A stretch of 22,573 nucleotides of DNA, from assembly GCA_040902585.1 (NCBI GenBank), contig JBBDXA010000156.1:1-22573 (forward strand), written 5' to 3'. Source of the DNA: JBBDXA01 sp040902585. GTDB taxonomy: Bacteria; Planctomycetota; Phycisphaerae; Phycisphaerales; Phycisphaeraceae. How positions within the stretch are numbered: the stretch's first letter is position 1; each line of letters opens with the position of its first letter. Positions 12,472 through 20,135 of this stretch are shown one piece after another. Both the position numbers and the translations under genes were made by a program. The notes beneath the pieces were generated by a model that ran no database searches, was not told the origin of the DNA, and saw only the letters and a program-made list of their open reading frames with translations.

Positions 12472-14667
12472 ATGAAACCGATCCGCAAGGCTCTGATTTC
12501 GACTATGGCCATCATCGCGATGCTTTTTTCGTTCACTGCCGCCAACGCGCAGCCGCTGGCGGAGAACGTGCCTGCCGATGCTTTGATTTACGTCGGCTGG
12601 CGCGGCGCGAGCGACCTGGGGCCGGGCTATGAAGGCTCGCATCTGCAAGCTGTGCTCAAGGCCTCGAATCTCGCCGAGCTGGTGGAAGACTTTCTGCCCC
12701 GCGCTCTGGGCGAACTGGCGGAACAGACGCGGCTCGATGTGGACATGCTCGACATGCTGGGCACGATCCTCGGTCATGCCTGGAAATATCCCACCGCGCT
12801 TTATTTCGGCGGCATCGAGAAGGGCCCCAACGGGCGGCCCAATGTGAAGTTCGCTCTCTTCTGCAAGGCGGGCAACGACGGCCCGCGTCTCGCCCGGCAA
12901 CTCAACGGCCTCTTTGAAGAGTCCGGCGCGCCCGTCCGCGCCGCTGAGGCCAACGGCCTTGTCACCATCGCGATGGGCCAGCTTCCCGGCGGCGACAAGC
13001 TCGCCAAGAGCGTCCGCTTTACCGCTGCGATGAAGGAGGTCGGCAGCGATCCCGTGCTCGCCGTCTATGTCGATGCCGAGGGCCTGATGACAATGGCGGA
13101 GTCGATGATGGACGCGGAACTAGGCGAGGTCGAGGAGTGGCGCGCGGTGCGCGATGCGATGGGCCTGACCAATCTCAAGCGCTTCGCCCTGACGGCCGGC
13201 TTCAAGGAAAAGAACTGGGCGACGAATATCTGGATCGAAGCGCCGGGCAAGCGTCACGGTCTGCTCGCCCTGATCGACGGCAAGCCGCTTTCAGATGACG
13301 CGCTCAAGGTCGTGCCCAAGTCGGCGGCCTGGGTCGCGGCCGTGAACTTTGACGTCGCCCGGTTCATCCCTGAAATCCGTCGCGGCCTTCAACTCTCAGG
13401 CACGCGAGCTGGCCCAAGATTCGATGATGCCCTTGCCGAACTTCGCGACACGCTCGGCTTCGATCTTCAAAAGGATCTGCTCGAAGCGATGGGCGATGAA
13501 TGGATTGTCTACAGCGACAACAACGTCGCGGGCACCGGCATGCTCGGCATGGCGGGCATCAATCGCCTGCGCGACCCGAAGAAGTTTGAGGCGAGCATGA
13601 AACGCCTTCAGGTGGTCGCGGGTGAAGTGCTTCAGCGCGAAGTCGGTCGCGGGGGCGGGCCGCGATTCGAGTTCAAGACGTTCCGCATGGGCGGGCGCAC
13701 GGTGAATTATCTTTCGATTCCCGCGATCGCGCCGGCCTGGACGATCGAAGGCGACATGCTCGTGGTCGGCCTTTATCCGCAGGTGGTCGTCGCCGCGGCG
13801 GATCGCCTCAAGGCCGGCGGGCCTTCGATCCTCGAGAACGAGGAATACATCAAGCTTCGCAAGAGTCTTACGACCGCGTCGAATCCCAACATGATCGGGT
13901 TCTTCGATCTGCCTCAGACCGCCGGCGAGGGGTACCAGACATCGCTGCTCATCTCGCAGTTTGTGATGGGCATGGCGGACATGTTCGGACTCAACGCCCC
14001 GCCGATGGTGCTGCCCACGCTGCGCGACCTGCGCCCGCACCTGGTGCCCGCAGGGCTGGTGACGTGGAGCGATGAAAAGGGCTGGCACCTGGCGGGCTCG
14101 ACGCCTTTTCCCGGCGCGGAACTGCTGGCGACGCAGCAGTCGGTGATGGTCTCGGTGCAGGCGATGGCGGTGGGCGTGTTGCTGCCTGCGCTCGGCTCAG
14201 CGCGGCGAAACGCGAGACAGATGCAGTCGAGTACGCAGGTGCGCGGGCTGATTCAGGGCTGCATCAACTACGCGCCCGGCAACAAGGATAGATTCCCCGA
14301 CAACATCGGCATGCTGGTCGACCTGAACTACTTCACACCTGAGTACATGTTCTCACCGATGGACGCGCGCGGCATCACCATTCCCGCTGACCTGATGGAA
14401 TGGGAGAAGGCCAAGCGCACCGCCTGGCTCAACGAGAACACGTCCTACTGCTACATCACCGGCCAAGTGGATGACACCGACTCCACCAAGGTGCTCATCT
14501 TCGAGAAGCTGCACTCACCCGGCATGACCGGCGTCGCGGTCGGGTTCCACGACAACCACGTCAATTGGATGACCGTTCGCGAAGCCAGCGCTCTGATTAA
14601 AAAGCAGACCGGGCGCACGCTGGAAGAATGGAGCGAAGCGAAGAATCCCGGCGCAGGCGGGAAGTGA
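12472..14667 (+). CDS. Large secreted protein, DUF3352-like body with pseudopilin-like C-terminal part
   Basis: 731 residues; ATG 12472 is chosen because AAGGGGG lies upstream and a signal peptide follows (KALISTMAIIAMLFSFTAANAQ). VPADALIYVGWRG after it is typical of planctomycete proteins of the DUF3352-like type, which have no known activity. Residues about 30-550 form repeated alpha/beta segments (PKSAAWVAAVNFDV, GDMLVVGLYPQVVVAAADRL). From about residue 556, VMVSVQAMAVGVLLPALGSARRNAR looks like the N-terminal helix of type II pseudopilins, followed by STQVRGLIQGCINYA, DRFPDNIGMLVDLNYFTPEYMFSP and VAVGFHDNHVNWM, as in the globular part of planctomycete pilin-like proteins. Here the helix is internal rather than N-terminal. 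No prepilin cleavage site is evident. Confidence 0.68.
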   Translation: MKPIRKALISTMAIIAMLFSFTAANAQPLAENVPADALIYVGWRGASDLGPGYEGSHLQAVLKASNLAELVEDFLPRALGELAEQTRLDVDMLDMLGTILGHAWKYPTALYFGGIEKGPNGRPNVKFALFCKAGNDGPRLARQLNGLFEESGAPVRAAEANGLVTIAMGQLPGGDKLAKSVRFTAAMKEVGSDPVLAVYVDAEGLMTMAESMMDAELGEVEEWRAVRDAMGLTNLKRFALTAGFKEKNWATNIWIEAPGKRHGLLALIDGKPLSDDALKVVPKSAAWVAAVNFDVARFIPEIRRGLQLSGTRAGPRFDDALAELRDTLGFDLQKDLLEAMGDEWIVYSDNNVAGTGMLGMAGINRLRDPKKFEASMKRLQVVAGEVLQREVGRGGGPRFEFKTFRMGGRTVNYLSIPAIAPAWTIEGDMLVVGLYPQVVVAAADRLKAGGPSILENEEYIKLRKSLTTASNPNMIGFFDLPQTAGEGYQTSLLISQFVMGMADMFGLNAPPMVLPTLRDLRPHLVPAGLVTWSDEKGWHLAGSTPFPGAELLATQQSVMVSVQAMAVGVLLPALGSARRNARQMQSSTQVRGLIQGCINYAPGNKDRFPDNIGMLVDLNYFTPEYMFSPMDARGITIPADLMEWEKAKRTAWLNENTSYCYITGQVDDTDSTKVLIFEKLHSPGMTGVAVGFHDNHVNWMTVREASALIKKQTGRTLEEWSEAKNPGAGGK

Positions 14668-14689
14668 AGTTACTGAATGTGATGTGGAG

Positions 14690-14727
14690 CTGCTGCATCG
14701 GGTGATGTTGTACTGCTGCATCGGGTG
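14690..14727. repeat. 15-bp direct repeat
   Basis: ctgctgcatcgggtg occurs at 14690-14704 and 14713-14727, directly before the large inverted-arm element; the second copy runs into its first arm. Confidence 0.65.
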
Positions 14728-14839
14728 CCACGGCTCGACGAGGAGACCCGTGCCGTCGAGCTGGCGTCATGGATGAAACGTGAGTTCAAGGTTATCCGCA
14801 CGGGTCTTCGTCGGCGGACCTCCTCGACCCGTGGCACCC
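14723..14839. repeat. Large inverted-arm element, copy 1
   Basis: 117 bp bounded by gggtgccacgg and ccgtggcaccc. The arms are imperfect complements over about 35 bp, including tcgacgagga / tcctcga and acccgtgc / gcacgggt. A relative with the same arms lies at 18264-18390. It occupies the gap between two convergent genes, so it may also end transcription in both directions. Confidence 0.8.
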
Positions 14840-14865
14840 AAACGGTGCTGTCTTTTTCGCCAGCC

Positions 14866-15948
14866 TCACCTGCCGCGACGCTTCTTCCCGCCTCGCTGGC
14901 CCCCGCTCCCGCCGCCCTTGGTGCCCGCACTCCTCGGCGGCCGCTTCACGCGCTGCTTCTCACTCTTCTTCGGCAGCGGCTCAGGCTGCTCATCCACCGG
15001 AGCGGAGCGCGAGCCATTCACAAACCGCTGCATCGCATCCGGCAGCGGCGACTGAAACTTCATCGGCTGGTTCGTCACCGGGTGATCGAAGCCCAGCTCA
15101 GCCGCGTGCAGCGCGAGCCTGCGCTGCTTCCAGCGCGGGTGCCGCGCCAGTTCCGCTTCGTATCGTTCATCGCCCAGCACCGGATGCCCTGCCTCGGCGA
15201 AGTGAACGCGAATCTGATTGCGCCGACCTGTCTCCAACTCGACGCGCATCATCGTCGTGCTGCCGAGCCTTCGTTCCACTTTGAAATGCGTGATCGCAAG
15301 CTGGCCCTTGTCGCGTTTCGGGTCCTGCGTCGAGTAGCGGTCCAGGTTCCCGCCTGTCGCCAGGTAGGAACGGAACGTGCCTTGCTTCGCGCCGGGCTGG
15401 CCGTTGATGATGGCGAAGTAAACCCGTCGCGGCTTGTGGGCTTCAAACTGATTGCGCATGGCTGCGGCAATCGCAGCCGACTTGGCGACCACCAGCAGAC
15501 CCGACACGCCGCGATCCAGGCGATGGCACGGATACGCCCGGTCCCGCGCCATCCCGCGCGTCACGTGCAGCGACACCCGCGCCATCAGCGTGTGCTCGTC
15601 GCCGTCCGGCTCGGCCTTGGGCACCGTCAGAATCCCCGCGGCCTTGTCCACCACGATGATGTGCTCATCTTCAAACACCACAGTAAAAAACGCATCCGGC
15701 TTGGTCTTCGGCTTCTCGTGGTAAACCTGCTCGCGATTGAACTTCACCTCAACCAGATCGCCCTGCCCGACCCGCGCAAACGTCTGCATCTGCACCTGCC
15801 CGTTGACCAAAACGCAGCCATGATCGAAGAGCCCGCGAATCTGCCGGCGCGGGAGACCGGTGAGCTTCTGCACGATCAGATCAGCGCGACCCGCGTCGGC
15901 GGCGGGAACGTGACACGATTTCGTCGAGAGCGGCAAGGCGGGCCTCAT
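14866..15948 (-). CDS. RluA-family pseudouridine synthase with S4 domain
   Basis: 360 residues from ATG 15948 (the frame opens further upstream but without family-like sequence). An S4 RNA-binding domain covers about residues 18-65 (LIVQKLTGLPRRQIRGLFDHGCVLVNG). The catalytic domain has HIIVVDKAAGILTVP, then H142-R-L-D145-R-G-V-S-G, where Asp145 is the catalytic residue (most relatives have T for V), then ELETGRRNQIRVHFAEAGHPVLGD and ALHAAELGFDHP. The C-terminal 35 residues are a Lys/Arg/Gly-rich tail, suited to RNA binding. It isomerises uridine in rRNA or tRNA; the target site cannot be told from sequence. A TATAAT lies 26 bp upstream. Confidence 0.92.
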   Translation of the reverse strand: MRPALPLSTKSCHVPAADAGRADLIVQKLTGLPRRQIRGLFDHGCVLVNGQVQMQTFARVGQGDLVEVKFNREQVYHEKPKTKPDAFFTVVFEDEHIIVVDKAAGILTVPKAEPDGDEHTLMARVSLHVTRGMARDRAYPCHRLDRGVSGLLVVAKSAAIAAAMRNQFEAHKPRRVYFAIINGQPGAKQGTFRSYLATGGNLDRYSTQDPKRDKGQLAITHFKVERRLGSTTMMRVELETGRRNQIRVHFAEAGHPVLGDERYEAELARHPRWKQRRLALHAAELGFDHPVTNQPMKFQSPLPDAMQRFVNGSRSAPVDEQPEPLPKKSEKQRVKRPPRSAGTKGGGSGGQRGGKKRRGR

Positions 15949-15973
15949 TCCTGAACGGGATGCAACAGGCGGG

Positions 15974-15979
15974 ATTATA
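15974..15979 (-). promoter_or_regulatory. -10 box for the pseudouridine synthase gene
   Basis: TATAAT on the minus strand, 25 bp before ATG 15948. No good -35 box at 16-18 bp, so only the -10 is supported. Confidence 0.4.
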
Positions 15980-16080
15980 GAGGCGATCGTGCGAACCTTC
16001 CGAACGTGCCTTTCACCTCCGCGCACTGGGCCTTGTTCATGGCTCAGGATCGCCAGTAGCATGATGATGAATCCCACGCG

Positions 16081-17688
16081 ATGGAACCCGGTTCGATTCA
16101 CCAGGGACTTCACCCGATGCTTCGCAAATGCCTTACCGCGCTGCGCGACCATGTGCCACTCTTTCGCCGGCTCGAACGGCTGCCGCGCCAGCTCCTGGGC
16201 TTCAGTCCGTTTGCAGGTGATGTGAAGCCGCGGCGCGTGCGCATCTTTCAACTGCCCTCAGGCCGGCCCACCCTGCCGTTCCCTCACCCGTGGAATTATC
16301 AGGAGCCGATCCGCATTCTCGAAACCTTCTTCCACCGCGCCGATGCGGAGGAAGGCTCGCCCAGGCACACGCGCTACCTCGAAGCGCCGTGGTTCGCACC
16401 GGTCCTTGTCACGCGCGATCCCGGCCTGATCCGCGCAATCGCCACCGAAACCGGCGACAAGCCCGGCCAGTTCGACCGCGACACGCTGCCTTCGGTCGGC
16501 ATTGCCCGCGCCACAGGCAAAGACACGCTGCTCTACGCCAACGGCGCGACGTGGAAGCATCAGAAGCGGCTCTCGACGCCGCCCTTCGGCAGGACCACGC
16601 TCTTTCAACCGGATCAGTTTCACGAGTTCGAAGAAACATTCCGCCACACCGTCGCAGCGCGGCTCGAAGCGATTCACGAACACCTGCGCACCAACAAGCC
16701 GCCGGTGCAGGTCCAGCTCGAACCGGAAATCAAGGCGGTCATGCTGGAGATGCTGGTCAACAATTTCTTCGGCGCGGCTGTTCCTTATGAAGAGATCCGC
16801 AATCGCTTCGTGCCCGCTCTGGAACGCGTGATCGATCACATCGTGCGCGACACGGTCATCAACAAGCTCGGCCTGCCCCTGCACTGGCTGCCGAGCGTGA
16901 GTCGGAGAATTGCGCAGGCAAAGATCGCGCAGGCGGATTTTGAAACGCTGACCGATATCGCCCTGTCCACGCGCAAGGAGGGCAAAGGCCTGTGGCGGCA
17001 GTTCAAGTCCGAAGCGCCCGATGAGATCCTTCGCAGCAATATCAAGGTGTTTCTGGCCGGCGCGCTGGAGGCGACCACTTCCTACGCAAGCTGGGCAATC
17101 GCGCATCTGGCGCGCAACCTGGAGGCACAGGAAAAGCTTTATCAGGAAGTGAAGGATGTGGAAGCCTACACGCCCGAGGGGTTGGAGAAGGCGACGTATC
17201 TCAAAAACGTACTCGACGAAACGCTGCGCCTGACGCCTTCGCTCTACTTCTTTCCGCGGCGGGCGACCGCGGACACGTGGATCGAAACGACCGCCGGCCA
17301 AAAGCTCTGGGTCCCCAAGGGCACGCACATCCTGCTCGACGTCTGGCACGCGAATCGGCACGAAGACCACTGGGGCGTCGCGGTCACGGGTTACCCGGCG
17401 ATCGACTTCGTCCCCGAGCGCTGGGACAACGTTACCGCGCAGGACCGCGGCTCAAAAGACCTGCTTCACTTCGGCTTCGGGCACGGCCCGCGCTTCTGTC
17501 CCGGCAAGCACCTGGGGCAACTCGAAGTCGCGCTCGTGGTCGGCGCGATCGTGAAGCTGTTCCGCTTCAAGGCGGTCCATGCGGAGAACGCGGCACGGGC
17601 GGGGGTCTCGACGAAGCCTGCTGACGGCGTGCTGGTGGAGTTGGAACTGCGCGAGGCGATCGGGGAGCGCGAAGCCGCAAGCGGCTAA
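16081..17688 (+). CDS. Cytochrome P450
   Basis: Up to 535 residues from ATG 16081; ATG 16117 (MLRKCLTAL), with AGGGA at about 9 bp, is an equally good start. Three P450 signatures are present: an I-helix oxygen-binding stretch FLAGALEATTSYASW (about residue 327), the K-helix E380-T-L-R383, and the heme loop FGFGHGPRFCPGKHLG with the heme ligand Cys473. The region WKHQKRLSTPPFG is the C-helix W-x-x-x-R-like segment. There is no signal peptide. The I-helix has E-A-T-T rather than the commoner A-G-x-D/E-T-T. The substrate is unknown and no ferredoxin or reductase gene is adjacent. It is divergent from the pseudouridine synthase gene and convergent with the deacylase gene, with overlapping stops. 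Confidence 0.93.
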   Translation: MEPGSIHQGLHPMLRKCLTALRDHVPLFRRLERLPRQLLGFSPFAGDVKPRRVRIFQLPSGRPTLPFPHPWNYQEPIRILETFFHRADAEEGSPRHTRYLEAPWFAPVLVTRDPGLIRAIATETGDKPGQFDRDTLPSVGIARATGKDTLLYANGATWKHQKRLSTPPFGRTTLFQPDQFHEFEETFRHTVAARLEAIHEHLRTNKPPVQVQLEPEIKAVMLEMLVNNFFGAAVPYEEIRNRFVPALERVIDHIVRDTVINKLGLPLHWLPSVSRRIAQAKIAQADFETLTDIALSTRKEGKGLWRQFKSEAPDEILRSNIKVFLAGALEATTSYASWAIAHLARNLEAQEKLYQEVKDVEAYTPEGLEKATYLKNVLDETLRLTPSLYFFPRRATADTWIETTAGQKLWVPKGTHILLDVWHANRHEDHWGVAVTGYPAIDFVPERWDNVTAQDRGSKDLLHFGFGHGPRFCPGKHLGQLEVALVVGAIVKLFRFKAVHAENAARAGVSTKPADGVLVELELREAIGEREAASG

Positions 17689-18161
17689 CTGTGCATCGCC
17701 ACATCCGCGATCTTCGGATGCACCAGGTGCTGATAGATGCGATACGGCAGGCGCACCGCTTCGTCGTGCGAGCCGCCGTTGAAGGTGATCTCTTCATCCG
17801 CGGCGAGCATCGGGCTGACGTACACCGGCACATCGTACAGGTTGCCGAACGGCGGCTCGGCGCCGACTTCGCAGTCGGGGAACCAGCGGCGAAGCTGGCG
17901 CTCGTCGGCCAGCGTCACCTCGGCCGCGCCGAGCACGCTCGCCGCCCTCTTCAGGTCGACCTTCTGATGCGCAGGCAGCACCAGCATCGCCGGGCGCGCG
18001 CCGTCGGCGATGACGATGACCGCCTTGGCGAAGGCGCGGCCGGGCGTGTGCGTGTCGGCCGCGGTGCGCTGGGCGGTGAAATCGCGCAGGTGATGAATCA
18101 CCTCGTAATCGACCTGCTGCTGATCGAGAAACTCCACGAGACGGGAAGACAGATGAAGCAT
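17685..18161 (-). CDS. YbaK/EbsC-type aminoacyl-tRNA deacylase
   Basis: 158 residues; ATG 18161 is fixed by GGAGGT 6 bp upstream. The chain follows the YbaK/ProX pattern: EFLDQQQVDYEVIHH, AKAVIVIADGARPAMLVLPAHQKVDL, LADERQLRRWFPDCEVGAEPPFG, PVYVSPMLAADEEITFNGGSHDEAVRL. These enzymes hydrolyse mischarged aminoacyl-tRNAs in trans (Ala- or Cys-tRNAPro and similar) in the cytoplasm; which amino acid cannot be told here. Its stop (TAG, 17687-17685) overlaps the P450 stop (TAA, 17686-17688) in the shared tetranucleotide CTAA. Confidence 0.86.
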   Translation of the reverse strand: MLHLSSRLVEFLDQQQVDYEVIHHLRDFTAQRTAADTHTPGRAFAKAVIVIADGARPAMLVLPAHQKVDLKRAASVLGAAEVTLADERQLRRWFPDCEVGAEPPFGNLYDVPVYVSPMLAADEEITFNGGSHDEAVRLPYRIYQHLVHPKIADVAMHS

Positions 18162-18263
18162 GTCACACCTCCGTGTGAGTGATGGGGAAGGGACTCCTTG
18201 GTGGAACTGCCAAATTAAAGGACCGAGCGGATGGGATTTCCACTCCCGGTTTCCGCCGGCTTG

Positions 18264-18390
18264 GGGTGCCACGGGTCGAGGAGGCTCGGCGACGAAGACC
18301 CGTGCGTCGGTCCGTGATCGTCCATGAATCGTTGCGCATCAGGCGCTGGGCACGGGTCGGCGTCGGCGGCCTCCTTGACCCGTGGCACCC
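18264..18390. repeat. Large inverted-arm element, copy 2
   Basis: 127 bp bounded by gggtgccacgggtcgagg and cctccttgacccgtggcacc. It shares the arm sequence and layout of 14723-14839, with acccgtgc / gcacgggt as the inner stem; the centre is diverged. It fills the gap between the oxidoreductase 3' end and the deacylase 5' end. Confidence 0.8.
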
Positions 18391-18400
18391 GATTGAGGAA

Positions 18401-19801
18401 TCACACGGTCTTCTTGTCGTCGTACTCCCGATCCGTGATGATGCCCGGCTGCGGCACGGGGTACCTTCCGTTCTCATCACACTTGATCGGCGGCGGCGAG
18501 TCCATCGTCCACTTGTCGCAGCCCGGCGCGAGCTCGACGTTGGACTTCATCAGGTTGTCCATCGTCCACTCCCGGCCCGTATGCGCCGCGACGCGGCCGA
18601 GCGTACCGGTCATGCTCGCCATCACGCCGTACTCGACTTCGCTGTAAGGCTTGTCGTTGCGGATGGCTTCGATGAGGTCGTTCCACTCGTTGTCATAAGG
18701 ATTGCGTTCGTGGATCGCGACCTTCGACTCCCACAGTTTCTTCGCGCCGTCGGGCTTCTGCGTGGTGTACGTGCTTGAAGGAAGCCCGCAGTCGCCGCTG
18801 GCGGAGAGAACCGCCGAGCCTTTCGTGCCGTGGGCGTAGCTGGCGTAGATCGGTTCCGCGCCGTCCATGCAGCGGCCGTCGAAGTGGAGCTTGGCGCCGT
18901 CATCGAAGGTGTACTCGACGCCGTAGCTGTCAAAGTTCTGATCGACGTAGTCGCCGCGATAGTGCCTGCCGCCGGTGGCCTGCGCCTTGACGGGCCAGGA
19001 GCCTTTCATCCAGCAGAGGTGGTCGACGATGTGGATGTAGTAGTCGTTGAACGCCCCGCCGCTGGCCCAGAGGAAGGAGTGGAAGCGGGAGATCTGCCAG
19101 AGCAGTTCGCTGCCGGTGCCGGGCCATTTGTGGCTGCGGAAGGAGGCGAGGTTGCCGCCGGCCATGCGGTAGCCGCGCATGGAGACGATGTCGCCGATCT
19201 CGCCGTCGGCGATGCGCTTCTGGGCTTCTTGAAGAGCGCGCTGATGTCGGGACATGAGACCGACGCCGACTTTGAGTCCCTTCGCGCTGGCCTTCTTGCC
19301 GAGTTCGAGCATGCGGCGGGAGGTCGGGGCATCAGCCGTGAGCGGCTTCTCCATGAACACGTGAACGCCCTTCTCGATCGCGTAGGTGAAATGCACCCAG
19401 CGGAATGCGAGCGGCGTGGTGAAGATGGCGATGTCACCGGGCTTGAGGCAGTCGATCGCGCTCTTGTAAGCATCGAAGCCGATGAACTGGCGATCCTTGG
19501 GCACATCAAAATTCTTGTCGGTGAACTTGCGGTTCAGATCGTTGAAGCTGCTTTGAAGGCGATTCTCGTAGACGTCCGCCATGGCGACGAGTTTGACCGG
19601 CTGACTGCGCACGCCCAGCGCGTTGGCGGCCGCGCCTGTCCCGCGACCGCCGCAGCCGACGAGCGCGAGCTGGATCATGCTGCTGTCAGCGGCGTGAACC
19701 AGCGGCACCGCCATGCCCGCAAAGGCGGAAACGGCAGCGACCTTGCCGGTGTTGCCAAGAAAATCGCGGCGAGTGGAACCCTTCTTCTTCGATGCGGTCA
19801 T
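18401..19801 (-). CDS. Tat-exported Gfo/Idh/MocA-family oxidoreductase
   Basis: 466 residues; ATG 19801 has GGAG at 7 bp. A twin-arginine signal (STRRDFLGNTGKVAAVSAFAG, RR at 11-12) predicts folded export. The NAD(P)-binding Rossmann motif is G49-C-G-G-R-G-T-G, and the family motif E151-K-P follows MADVYE and the FTTP turn. The C-terminal domain has NDYYIHIVDHLCWM, with the probable catalytic His/Asp region, and EWNDLIEAIRNDKPYSE, typical of planctomycete members. The family oxidises or reduces sugars and inositols; the export fits glucose-fructose-oxidoreductase-like enzymes that carry their cofactor. Two DUF1080 genes lie upstream on the same strand, suggesting work on 3-keto-glycosides. 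The substrate is unknown. Confidence 0.92.
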   Translation of the reverse strand: MTASKKKGSTRRDFLGNTGKVAAVSAFAGMAVPLVHAADSSMIQLALVGCGGRGTGAAANALGVRSQPVKLVAMADVYENRLQSSFNDLNRKFTDKNFDVPKDRQFIGFDAYKSAIDCLKPGDIAIFTTPLAFRWVHFTYAIEKGVHVFMEKPLTADAPTSRRMLELGKKASAKGLKVGVGLMSRHQRALQEAQKRIADGEIGDIVSMRGYRMAGGNLASFRSHKWPGTGSELLWQISRFHSFLWASGGAFNDYYIHIVDHLCWMKGSWPVKAQATGGRHYRGDYVDQNFDSYGVEYTFDDGAKLHFDGRCMDGAEPIYASYAHGTKGSAVLSASGDCGLPSSTYTTQKPDGAKKLWESKVAIHERNPYDNEWNDLIEAIRNDKPYSEVEYGVMASMTGTLGRVAAHTGREWTMDNLMKSNVELAPGCDKWTMDSPPPIKCDENGRYPVPQPGIITDREYDDKKTV

Positions 19802-20135
19802 GGGAATACTCCGGGAAAAATAGTTTCGTTCGCTTCAGATGATTGTCGCAGCCTCGCGCCAGGTTTCGACGGGCAGGATGACTCGCTTCGATTGTCGTGG
19901 TTCAGTCTGGAGATTGCAAGAGAAATCAGAATGAGCAAAACTCCAAATGACAAGCACCAAAACTCAAACAAGCTCCAATCGGAAGGAATCAAACCAAACA
20001 GTCAAGCAGAAACCGCGATCGCACGATTGCGTACCGATTTCACCTGTCTTGATTGGTTTGATTGTTTTCATTTCGATTTGCTTGGAGCTTGTTTGTGATT
20101 TGGTGCTTGTGATTTGAGGTTTTCGGCTCCTCCGA
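19802..20135. other. Gene-free spacer dominated by a giant inverted repeat
   Basis: No gene. It is clearly more AT-rich than its neighbours and mostly taken up by the 187-bp inverted repeat at 19937-20123. The 5' leader of the oxidoreductase is in 19802-19936. Confidence 0.7.
19937..20123. repeat. 187-bp imperfect palindrome with ~42-bp arms
   Basis: The left arm (19937-19978: aaaactccaaatgacaagca, then ccaaaactcaaacaagctcc) pairs with the right arm (20082-20123) with only a few mismatches. An inner pair, aatcaaacc (about 19987) and ggtttgatt (about 20054), extends the fold. Low GC and this word content recall a repeat I know from other planctomycete-like genomes, usually mistranslated as W/F/L-rich peptides. 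Confidence 0.8.

Noticed and set aside
14725..15954. Open plus-strand frame of 409 codons
   Set aside because: Antisense to the pseudouridine synthase with its clear HRLD motif; the product is R/H/L-rich low-complexity.
16081..17688. P450 and the pseudouridine synthase or deacylase as one operon
   Set aside because: The three genes are divergent or convergent to each other, so they cannot share one transcript.
18830..20098. Open plus-strand frame of 422 codons
   Set aside because: Antisense to the Gfo/Idh/MocA oxidoreductase; runs into the AT-rich palindrome with no sign of selection.
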